Shown one piece after another: positions 22,096-32,997 of a stretch of DNA of 64,000 nt. The notes under the pieces were generated by a model. The model saw only the letters and a list, made by a program, of their open reading frames with translations, did no database searches and had not been told where the DNA came from. The position numbers and the translations under genes were made by a program. The DNA lies in NCBI RefSeq assembly GCF_000247815.1, contig NC_021677.1, positions 15,034,657-15,098,656 on the forward strand, given 5' to 3'. Source of the stretch: Ficedula albicollis (Eukaryota > Chordata > Aves > Passeriformes > Muscicapidae). Within the stretch, counting starts at the first letter, position 1; every line of letters starts with the position of its first letter.

Positions 22096-24374
22096 GGTGC
22101 CTGTCTGGTCCCTAATGCTTCCTAGGAGAAATGAGCATCCTGTTGTGAATGGTGGAGTGTTAAACACAGCACCTTCCAGCTGTTTGGCCATAGCTCCTGG
22201 CTCAACATCTGCCTTTGCCAAAAGCCAAAACAGAAGCCCTTGTAAATATAGCAGTGTACAGTTCTTTGATGTAAATCAGAACAAACTTGCTCAATTTGCA
22301 AGCAAACAGGCTGGAATCTTTTGCAGGAGTTGGGGTTTTTAGGGAGGCTGCATCATTACAAGATTCCACATGATCCATGTACTTTGGTCACGGACTGAAT
22401 GAGGTGCTGGGGGCCAAACTGGTTTATGAATACTGAGGTACTCCCACATCTGACCTTGCAGTCAGAAAATGTTAACACTCATGCTCAGGTGCCATAGTGT
22501 TAAGGCAGGAATGAGGAAAGAAGGCAAGAAAAGGGATAGGTTCTGGGCTTTTATTTTAAAAAACTAGATTGTGTAACCGAGTCTGACTGCAGTGCACTCT
22601 GGCAGGCGTGGAGAGAGCAGTGTGAAGGCATTTCTGACACGGACAGGAATAACGAATGGAGTTTGCCCGTGTGTAGACTGGCTCAGCACAGTGCCAGGGC
22701 CAGCAAATAGATTTGACCTGGTCTGTTTGTCTTTATATTAGGGGAAACTGAATAATAGTTCCCCATCCTCAAGCAGTACTTTCCACTACATGGTTAAACG
22801 GGAGTGCTGCTACCTGGAGATAAACATCTGCAAATTAGCACACCAAAGTAATTTATGTGCATGAATCCTGAAAGGCTGACTTTAATTTTGAGAAAACGGG
22901 AAATTCCAGAACATGTGGAGCAAATGTGCCAGCATCTCAGGAGCCAAATGAGCTGGGTGGGTAATGAAGTTGCCTAGCAAGATGTTCATCCTAGGGAAAG
23001 CGATGGGAAAGCTGAGCTGGGATTCGTTCAAGCAGAGTTAATGCCAGTTGACACAGCCTAATAGAAAACAGATCTTGTCAAAACCCAGCCATGCTCTTTC
23101 CATTGCAGATCTCACTGATAACAGCAGAGATGAGCAGTTCTTAGACTTCTCTGTTTTCACTTGCAGACTTCGTCTACAGGAAACAAACTGGTACTTGTAC
23201 AGCTCATTCCTCTAACAGTATGAAGTGATGAGGTGGTGGTCAGAATGTCATAGATAAATCCAGGCTGGACAGAGTGTGGGTGGGCAAAAACCCACAAGTT
23301 ACTGTTTGAATAAAAAAAATTAAAATAATTTTGATGTGTTTTGAAGACTGGGTCTTGAGACAAATTCATGCCTTATGTAAAGCTAGTGAGAATTTTTTTA
23401 AATGGTTTGATAGCAGAAAGTCTATGTGTATCCATGCCTGATTGCCACCTCAAGACCCTGGTAAAAACCCTGAAGTTTTGTCCGTGGGAACACACCTTGG
23501 TCATGCAGCCTTCATGTTGGTGGCTTCTCCTTTGAGGGAAGAAAAAACTCCAGTTCTGGGCCTGAAAGTTGAAGCAACTGGAAGTAGTCCAAGAGAAATT
23601 CATCTGGCGTGTCACTTGCCCGGGATACAGCGTGATTAACAGCCTCTCAGCGCCTGGGTTGTCTAGGAAGAGAGCCTTGGAGGTACTGCCCTGCTGCCCT
23701 ATCTGATACAGGAACAAATGGTGAATGCTGTGCTGCCAGCTGAAACTCAGGGACAGCCTGTGGTGTCTCAGGAGTGCAGCACAGCATCAGCACACCTTCC
23801 CTGCTGCCAGCTGAAACTCGGGGACAGCCTGTGGTGTCCCAGGAGTGCAGCACAGCATCAGCACACCTTCCTGGAAATTTGGTATTTGGGATAACAGCTT
23901 TCGGTTCAATTTCAGTATGTTCAGTTATTTGGGGTTTGCTGTTTGGTCAGGAACTGTGTACCTGGAAAAATTAACATGGTCTCTGTGTGTTTCCACTCTC
24001 CTCATTAAACGAGCTTTTCCTGTTTTAAAATAAAGGAGACTCGTAATAGATTCACGCTCAGTTAAATGCTGCCTTGCCGGCAGTTCCTCAAGCAAATGAG
24101 GTCTCTGGGAAGCCAGCTCAGCACAGCGCAGGCCGGAGGAGCCCCACGCTGCCCAGGGACACGTAAGAAGAGGTCAGACTAGTTCAGCACGAGGAAATGG
24201 CTCGCTCCCTGCGAGCTCAGCGATGCAGGGGTGACTTCAAGATGTGAGACATGGCCCGGCACCACCTTATGAACTTGGGCTTGAAATGTGCACTTTCTGA
24301 AGCATCTTTGCTTCAGCCCTGCTGGACACCATTTTAGCTCAGGGGACATCCTTTCCAGTTGAGCTGACAGGAAA
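22096..24374. other. Intergenic, no gene recognised
   Basis: Between the NAP1L4 3' end and a CR1 fragment. It carries only the 71-bp duplication at 23732-23871. Short open frames here have no recognisable product. Confidence 0.6.
23732..23871. repeat. 71-bp direct tandem duplication
   Basis: Copies start at 23732 and 23803 (GCTGCCAGCTGAAACTC) and end near CATCAGCACACCTTCC, with very few mismatches. Confidence 0.93.
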
Positions 24375-24650
24375 AATGCAGAGGGACTATTTAGAGGACA
24401 AGAGGGCTTCAAACTGAAAGACAGCAGATTTAGATTATATATTAGGAAGAAATTCTTTATTATGAGGGTGGTATGGCACTAGCACAGGTTGCCCAGAGAA
24501 ATTGTGGATGTCCCATCCCTGGCAGGATGACCAGGTTGGACGGGGCTCTGAATAACCTGATCTGGTGAAAGGTGCCCCTGCTTATAGCAGGGGGGTTGGA
24601 ACTAAATGATCTTTAAGGTCCCTTCCCACCCAAACAATACTGAGTCTATG
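24375..24650 (+). mobile_element. CR1 LINE 3' fragment
   Basis: Shows AGGAAGAAATTCTTTATTATG, then GGTTGCCCAGAGAA, then CCAGGTTGGACGGGGCTCTG, then CCTGATCTGGTGAAAGGTG, then GATCTTTAAGGTCCCTTCCC, ending near TGAGTCTATGAC. This is the conserved avian CR1 3' end, better preserved than the copy at 10735. Confidence 0.95.
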
Positions 24651-27600
24651 ACAAATGGCCATGTATAAAAATAATGGAGCGCTGCATTCTTTATCTTCTG
24701 CCTCTTCCCAAGGATAGATGCCTGTATTATTCCCCAGCTAAAATCCACAGGGAATTCATTTTATGTCAATATCTGTTCAGGACTCCTCCCCTGAAGCTGA
24801 AGTCCTCACAGTTTCTACCTTTGCTGTCCACATTTTCCATTACAAATAGGTGTGCAAACTACTCTGTTGCAGTAGCTGTGACCTGTGCATGGAAGAACCT
24901 TTATCCTCCCTTTCCCAAATGGTTTATAGTCATCACACTAATAGCAGGAAGAAATATTTCTTTTTCCATTTGCTCATATTGATGTCCTAAATACCATCAG
25001 CCTCTCACAGGCCAGGGCCATGAATCCTAAACAATAGATGCCCTAAGTCACTCTGGTTTGACAAGCATCCAAGAAAAATAAAAGGGAAAAGAAAGTTTTT
25101 AAAAATCCAAGCCTGTGCACTGTTAATGAGGCATCATGTGAATGAAGACTGAGCAGTTTGTCAAGTGCCAGCTTTTGTTTCCAGACTGGCTTTCCTCTCT
25201 GCTGCTTCACCTGGCCATTACACAAGCGAAAACGCTCGCTCCACCCAGCAGCGCTCGCCTCTTGCACAAGCTGCCTTACCCTCCAGATTTTACCGTGGGA
25301 ATTTGGACACCGCATGGGGATGCCAGAGCAGGTTAATTCAACCCGGTGAGCCTTGCTGCACTTGCCAGCTCTGTTCCACACGGCCTCCTGGCTTCTCTGG
25401 AGCCTCCCTGCAAACAGTCCCCCACTGCAAAAAAGATCCCTCCCAGCAAAGTTTCCTTTCCCAAAAAAGCATCACCAGTGATGCCGTGGCCTCTTGCTGG
25501 CTCGCCCTCACCTCCCTGCTTGCCCCCAGCATCTGCAAGGTGGACATAACCCATACTAGACCCATCTCAGCTTGAGAAAAAGGACTGAAGAGAAGGGTAA
25601 CACCAGGGAAAGGAATTTACTCATCATTGATCACAACCCAAAGGGTGGAACGAAAAAAAAAAAAATTTGCCTGGTTGGGGCAGAAACCAAGCAGCATAGG
25701 ATGGTCGTATCTATCATTGATGCAGGTTTTTGCACTGTGCAAATATTCCTTGTGTGCTGTTAAATTGTTTTTTTTTTACAAAGTAAATTCACTCTGGGTT
25801 TTGAGTCCACCTTGTAGGGAAAAATGAGAACTTGCTTAGATGTTTATAACTTTAATGTCTATTTGATCAACTGTGTTAAGGTCACAGTTGGGGGGACGTT
25901 GGGGAGGGTTTCCTTGGTTTTTTTTTTTTTGGTTTTTTTTTTACTTAACTGAAGTATGTGGTCTTCCTTCTTCCTTTTCATGCTTCTGACTTAAGGCACA
26001 TTCCAAACTCTTTGATTTGCCTGAACAGAAAGAGCATGAGAGAATGAAGGTTGGGTGAAAAATGAGTATTGGAGCTCCTACTAAAGCCAACTGCTGCAGT
26101 CAGCGATGGGATATAACTTGTTAGGGGAGTTACAGCACTTGCTGTAGAGGTCATGCAGAGCTCCTGCACACGAGTGAATAGTTCAAGGCGTTTTGATGCA
26201 GAGAAAAAACAATTAAGATATAACTGCTGCTGACATTCCCCTGAGCCGTTTCATCTCTTACCGCTTAAAAAAATCAGGGAAAAACAAATGATGTACTTTC
26301 AATCTGAGATTTATATAGGCTGAATTGTTGCTTAGCCTATGAAAAGATCAAAAAGGAGATCTTTGAAGACAGGTTGCCTACAAAGAACACCGGACTGTTA
26401 TTACACCAAAAAAAAAAAAAAAAAAAAAAGGTTAATAAGCACAGTTCAGGTCAAAACGTAGGCAAGTGCGTGTGTGCAATAAAGAGTTTGCAAGGGCTGC
26501 TTGCTCAGGCGTTTCAGAGCCGGGCAGCACGAGGGAAAATCACGGAGCTGGCATCTGGAGCAGCAGCACCACAGCATTCCACATGTGCTGTGCTCCGCTC
26601 TGCACTCAGCAACTCGGTGCAGCTGCCTTGGCTGGAATCACCTGTGGTCACAGGGATGGCCTGGCTGGGTTTGGGATCTCCTGGCCAAGGAGAGGAGGGG
26701 ATGGATCCCTCCTTCCCTCCACCCCCAGCTTCATCTTGTGCCTTCTGGGGAGCAGGTGTTTCAGTCCCTTTTCCCCAGTGAGGCCAAAGAGGCTGCAAAT
26801 AAATACCCTGGGACTGAACCCCTGGGAAATGATTGCTGCTATGGCTGGGGACAGCAAACGAGCAGCACTCTGAACATTCACCCCACCTCACACAGCACCG
26901 TTCCCAAATCCAGGCAGGTGCTCCTGGCCCCGGAAAAGAGCCATCCATGACTTTGAAGCACCCCTGCGAGATGGAGACCAGCAGTCACGCAGCTCCAGCA
27001 AGCCCCTGGCACAGCCGGGCACAAGGAATGCCGCCCCTCGGTCTTGTTCTCCGCCCCTCATCCCCCTGAGCATCCTTCCTCCACACCTGGCCTCATCTGC
27101 GGGCGCAGGGCCCGAGGAGGCAGAGGAAGGAGAGAAGGCAGAGGAAGGAAAGGCAGAGGAATAAGAGGAGGCAGAGGAAGGAGAGGAGGCAGCCCGGGCT
27201 CCCTTTCCCACCACGATGTGCCGCAGCCTCTCCCAGCACCCAGGCCGAGCAGCACACGGGGTTTGCTGGCTGCGAGGAGCCGGCAGCAGCATCTCACTGC
27301 GGGTCCGATTTCAAAGGCAGCCCTGATGAAGACGTCGGGGGAAGGCAGAGCAAACAGACACCGTAATTGCGGTGCGCGCTTTCTCATCTCCGCGGCAAGT
27401 TGCAAAATGTGCCGCCTCCTCCCTTGTCAGCCGGGCTTTAATTGGCTTTAATGAAGAGGCAATTACATGATTTCAATTTTTAATTAAAGGGGGTGTTGGT
27501 GCAGGGGAGGGGGGACCGACCCCTTCGAGCTTGTCAGTGGCACACAGGGAGGTATCTGGGTACTGGGTACGGTGCGGTAGGGTTTTCGAGGGGCTCTTCC

Positions 27601-28020
27601 CTCGTCCCCCTGGTCTGGGAGGGCTTCATGGGGGCTCTGGGCTGACTGGCAGGAGCAGGTGGAAGCCAGATGCCTCCCAGCCATGCTGCTGGCAATGCTA
27701 GATCTTGCCCCGGCACCCCGAGGCGAGCTGCAATCAGCTTTTTTTTTTTTTTAATTTTTTTTTGGGGGGCTGCAATCAGCTTTTTTTTTTTTTTTTAATT
27801 TTTTTTTCTTTTGTGCCAGAGCCAGTAGATCAAAGGGGCAGCAAATAGCTTAAAACAAAAAAAAACAAGAAACCAAAAAACCCCAACCCCAAAAATCCCT
27901 CCAAAGCCAAAGCAGGCCCTCCCAACACACTGCATCAGCCAGGAACGCCTCCTGGATAAAGTACTGGGTGCTTGTTGGCAGGAGGAGCTGCTAGGGTGGG
28001 GTGAGTGTCTGGAAGCTAAA
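24651..28020. other. Intergenic; GC-rich stretch and simple tracts, no gene recognised
   Basis: A21 at about 26409-26429, a GC-rich zone near 26500-27470 with a purine-rich AGGAGGCAGAGGAAGG-type repeat at about 27110-27190, an AT-rich TAAT-containing block at 27420-27490, and a T-tract duplication at 27726-27810. Several overlapping open frames on both strands of the GC-rich zone reflect composition, not genes. Confidence 0.55.
27726..27810. repeat. Tandem duplication ending in poly(T)-AA-poly(T)
   Basis: GCTGCAATCAGC followed by a long T tract, AA and more T occurs twice, starting at about 27726 and 27769. Confidence 0.85.
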
Positions 28021-28045
28021 GCAGTGCCACAATTGGGAGCTGATT

Positions 28046-28132
28046 ATTTTATTTTATTTTATTTTATTTTATTTTATTTTATTTTATTTTATTTTATTTT
28101 ATTTTATTTTTTCTATTCTATTCTATTCTATT

Positions 28133-28192
<60 letters not shown>

Positions 28193-28200
28193 TTTTTTTT
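28046..28200. repeat. Compound tract: (ATTTT)13, (TATTC)n, G57, T10
   Basis: Thirteen perfect ATTTT units at 28046-28110 pass into TATTC units at 28111-28133, then 57 consecutive G at 28134-28190 and ten T at 28191-28200. Confidence 0.97.
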
Positions 28201-28602
28201 ATGCCGGGCAGTAGGCAGCAGCCCTGTGATAGAAACACCTTCCCTATGACCCCGCACAGTGAGCACCAAGGTGGGACTGACCCACCCATCACATGTGCTC
28301 ATTTTTCCTGTAGACACCACCTTGTCTGTCTGTGCTAAAGCATGACTGGAGAGGGAAAAATGGAGGCACGTGGTAGAAATCTCCCTTGGGAAGCAGCAAT
28401 AATTGCAGGGCCCGAGCTGCTGGCTGAGTCTCTGTTTTATTGCTCTCTCTGGCAGCCAGGCAGCCGGAGCTTTGGCCTTGACTTGGTTCCATGTGCTGGG
28501 ATGCCCTTCCTCATCGTGTTTCAATAAAATGTAATTGCTTTACGACTTCCTCTCGGCAGAGATAAAAAATCATTAAGAAGAAAAGCTGGCGGCTCTGCGG
28601 CT

Positions 28603-28690
28603 GCACTGCTCCCTCATCACTCCCCAGCCACTGCTGGGGGGGGGGGCACTGCTCCCTCATCACTCCGCAGCCACTGCTGCTGGGCTTGCC
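28603..28690. repeat. 44-bp direct tandem duplication
   Basis: GCACTGCTCCCTCATCACTC and the following CAGCCACTGCTG occur twice, from 28603 and 28647, separated by a G11 tract. Confidence 0.88.
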
Positions 28691-29534
28691 CTTGGCTTGC
28701 AGGGCCAGGTGGCCCCGGGACCACCGAGCTGGGATGCCCCAGGCCAGCAGTGCCCAAGGAGCAGCAGCCACAGGCAGGAAGGTGCCAGGCCTGCACTATG
28801 GCCAGTGTCACTTGACGGACTGCAGCTCCAGGGAGGGCAAGGGTGAAAGAAAAGGGAAGAAAAGAGGGCAAGGTCCAAGGTCCTTGTGAGCAAGGAGCAG
28901 CTCACCTGCTCGTCAAATATAGCTGGGGCTGGCTGGCGGCTGCTGCGTGGGCAGGCTGAGTCAGCCCTGCTGCCGGCCAGCCGCCCCAGCCCCGCGCCAG
29001 GTGGGAGAACAAGGTCGCCTTTAACCAGGGAGAAGTGAAACCTGCCTTTCTGAACACCGGGCTGGGAGCTGGGACACTCAGCACTGAGCCAGCAGCCTCC
29101 TCCCTTTGAAGGCCGGGGCTGAGATTCCGCTGCGGGCTCCCTGCCAGCCCCCTGCAAGCACAAACCTCCTCCCTGCCTTCCCACTTCCTTTGCCCTGGGG
29201 TCCCAGATGCTCGACAAAAGCTCATCGCCCTCGTTACCCCCAGCAATCATCAATCACAGCATGGTTTGTGGAGGGGACTGCTTTACAGTGACCCACAACC
29301 TGTTATCTCCCAGAGAAATGCAGTCTGCTCCCACAGGGACAGCTGCTTCTCCATCCCAGTACCCAGCTTTCTCACGAGATGAAGGCCTTTTCCCCCTTTC
29401 ATCCCTCATTACTGCTGGATGAGAAATCACTTGATCCGAGATGACATGCAGCAACTGCTTGTGAAGAATGAAAATAAAACCGCCTCCCTGCAGTTCAGGC
29501 CGGGTGCTGCGTGCCAGCAGTGCTGAGCAGCCCT
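28691..29534. other. Intergenic, GC-rich, no gene recognised
   Basis: Moderately GC-rich sequence with several overlapping open frames on both strands, none resembling a known product and none with convincing splice support. Confidence 0.5.
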
Positions 29535-29828
29535 ATCCTCATCCTCATCCTCATCCTCATCCTCATCCTCATCCTCATCCTCATCCTCATCCTCATCCTC
29601 ATCCTCATCCTCATCCTCATCCTCATCCTCATCCTCATCCTCATCCTCATCCTCATCCTCATCCTCATCCTCATCCTCATCCTCATCCTCATCCTCATCC
29701 TCATCCTCATCCTCATCCTCATCCTCATCCTCATCCTCATCCTCATCCTCATCCTCATCCTCATCCTCATCCTCATCCTCATCCTCATCCTCATCCTCAT
29801 CCTCATCCTCATCCTCATCCTCATCCTC
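29535..29828. repeat. Perfect (ATCCTC)49 hexanucleotide microsatellite
   Basis: 294 bases of ATCCTC with no interruption seen. The strand is pure pyrimidine plus A, and the complement is the purine-rich GAGGAT. It is free of stop codons in several frames, giving fake His-Pro, Ile-Leu and Met-Arg repeats. Confidence 0.98.
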
Positions 29829-32800
29829 GAGCAGCCATCACTGTTCCAGCCTGGCTTCACACCAAGTGAGGAGCAGCCGAAGCAGCGAGTGAGGCACCAA
29901 ATTATGGTAATGGAATGGCTGTGGCTAAAGGGGATTTCTGGCTGCAGGTGTGGTTGTGCTTCTCCTGCCCCTGGTCAACACTCGGAGAGGTTTCCCATGG
30001 AGGAGGCAGGCGGCCCTTGACAGGCAAGTGGAACAGGAGCAGCCGTGAGTCACCACAGATAAAGGTCACGCTCGTTATCAGCCATGGGAGAGGCCGGGGC
30101 TGGGCGTGCTGCGCAGAAATGTGCTCAGAGGCCAGCCAGAGCCAAAAATCCCGGTGGCACGGACACCCCCGCCCAGGGACCAGCCCAGGGGCTGCTGCTT
30201 TCCTCTCCCATTGCCCATTTCCCAGCAGCATCCGGCGGTGATGACGGGTTTAGTGGTGCCAAGTGGCGCCGACGGGGTGGCTAAATGGGTGTTAAATGAT
30301 CTGTGGGTGCTGCAGCACCCACACGGCTCCCACAGGGTGCTTGGCTGCTGTCACACATCGCTGGACCATCCACAGGGAGTCCTGTCCTTCACTGCTGGAA
30401 GAAAGGAGGTGCACTCACTGAAACCAAAACGTTTTCCCTCCGGCTCTTCTCACACAGCCTCTCACTTGAAGGTTTCATGAGGAAAGCGAAGGCTGGAGAT
30501 GTGCCTGTGGGAGGCCGAAAAGGCTTTTAGAAAGGCCTTGGCAACGAAAAGGAGCTGGCAGCGCCTGTGTGGAAACTCCAGCCTCGTTTTCCAGTACTTC
30601 GGCCGAATGTGTGATTTGCTATTTGAGTGCTTAGGCTGCTGCTCCTGCGAGCAGGCAGAGCCATGGAGGTGCAGCCCCCTCCGAGCGCCCTGCCCGTGGC
30701 CTCTCGCAGCCCACCACGGCTGTGCTGCAGCCACGGATCCCGCGGCTCTGACCAGGGCTTTCCAGCGATGGGAAATGTGTCCTGACTCCTGCTCCAGTAA
30801 GCCTGGGAGAATGGCTTAGTCATCCTGGCTGCCTGCCAAGCCCTTTAACTCGTTTTGCTGCCTTTGGAGGTCATTTCCGTGCTCCAAAGGCCAGCGGGAC
30901 TCCACACTACTAATGCCCCATAGCCGATAAATGGATTGAGGAAACGGGGAACTTAAAGCAGTTTATCCCTGCTGTAGCAACCGTGGTTACAACACCTCCA
31001 GGGAAGCTCAGATAAACCCAGCCTGGGTGGTAAATGCCAGTCAGTTCCACCTGTCCTTGGCTGAAGAAAAGATCCCTCTTCTAAAGGACACCAGTAATTT
31101 GGGATTAATAGCTAAGATTTTGTGATATTTGTCCCAGTCAGCTCTCAGCAATTACCCCAGAGGAAAGGGGTTTCTGTGTTTCAAGCTGTCACAGTAGTAT
31201 CAGTGTTAGAGAGGTCCTGAGCTTTCAGATCAATGCAAATAACTTCCCCCCACCCCTGCAGCTGTACCAGAGGCTGGGATGGAGCCCCACTGAGCTGACA
31301 GAGGGGGAAATGTGGGAGCCAGGTTCCAGGGGAAACCCCTGGGAAGGGGGAACAAAACTGCCCGAAATAAAGCAGCAGGATGCCCTTGTCTGAGCACAAC
31401 ATCTCTGTCCTGCTCCCCCCTGATCCTCTGTGCCATGGCTGCATCCCCCTGGCTCATCATTCCAGGGCTTTAACCTGGGCTGCCCTGCCCCCGGGGAAAT
31501 CTATTTTTGGCTTATCCCGGGAGCAGAGCCTGGCCAAGGTTATGTGCCAAGTACCCTCATTTCCTCCTCTTAACAGCCTCCATGCTTTATCACAAACTTT
31601 CTCACTTCATCTTTTTTTCCACTCATAAAGGCTGCAGTCCCTGGGCTCCCACATTGCCCAGGGCCACCAGGCTCAAACCTACCTCCTAAAACACTGGCTT
31701 TTTGCTCCCTCACCAAGAGGTTTCTTCAAACCCATTTCTCCCTGCCACCAAATTATAGTTTCTCTAACAAAGCAGAAAAAAAAAAATTAAAATCTGCAGC
31801 TTTTTATGGCTTAGGATTTCCCTTTCACACCTCCTGGCTCAGCCAAGCAGCACAGGGACCACCAGGAGGAGAACAACAGCATCCCTGATGCTTGCCCAGC
31901 CCCAGCCCCAGCTCTCAGCCTGGTGGGACATGCCCTGAGCTACTCATTGCAAATATTTGCCCAGGTGGGGCCAGGTGTTTGAGTATGAGATGGGCTGAGT
32001 AACAGGCAGGAAAGAAGAAAGTTTGACTTTTCCATTTTAGCCCCATTAGCAAATATTAACTCGAGGAACAAGCAGACTCCTGCTATCCCCTGCCACACGA
32101 GCCACGAGGCAAAGGACAGGTACAAACTGGGAGGCACGTGGAGCTTATAAACACCAAAATCCACAGCTCAGGACTACTGAACTCACCCCAAACCTTTTCA
32201 TTTGGTGGTAGGAGTGGGGAGACAAATCAGTGACGGGTGAGATTGGGAAAACCAATCAGAACTGGAAAAATGCACATTGTTGATTTTCATTCTTCATTTT
32301 GTCCAATTTTTTAGGATTTTTTTTTTCTCCCTCATGGCTTTCAGACGTCACTGAAAGACCTGAAGTTGATGCCTAGAGAGTATTTTTTGCATTTTAATGC
32401 ATCATATGACACACCTGTTTCTCTCCAGCCCTCCTGAGCACGGCCAGCCAGGCAACAGAGCATCCTCAGCTCCTGCTGGCTGCACCAGCAGAAACCTGGC
32501 ACAGGGTAATGGCAGCAGTGGAAACACTGGAAAGAGGTAAGTGCCTCAGGAAAGGACAGACAGAAAAAAAATCCTAAACCCTCATCTAACTGCTTCCCTT
32601 CACATCTGCCACAGTGCAGTGTCCTGGCATCAGAAAGAAAAATTGGCAGCCAGAGCACAATGTGAAACACAATATCAGCTCTACCACCTGGCCTGCCACA
32701 CACACCCCAGCTGTCCAGGAGGGAAGGGATGACCTTTCCCCTCCAGCTGCCTCCCACAGCCTGGCCCTGGTCACTTCTGGGAAAGATGCACTGGAGGAGC

Positions 32801-32957
32801 TCTTTTTGATGGCTTCCCAGCTCTCCTGAGACAGGAAACATCCCAAAGCTGAACAGTACCATGACCTTATATTCCCCCCAATTCCCTAAAGTTTGCTGAT
32901 GTTGTGGTTAGGCAGTCCTGTGATCCTTTTCAGTGTTTACTCTAAAAGTTTATATGC

Positions 32958-32997
<40 letters not shown>

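Noticed and set aside
24375..24650. CR1 fragment as a possible expressed non-coding RNA
   Set aside because: It matches the ordinary avian CR1 3' end and shows no other signal.
29468..30020. His-Pro, Ile-Leu and antisense Met-Arg repeat proteins
   Set aside because: These are translations of the (ATCCTC)49 microsatellite in different frames.
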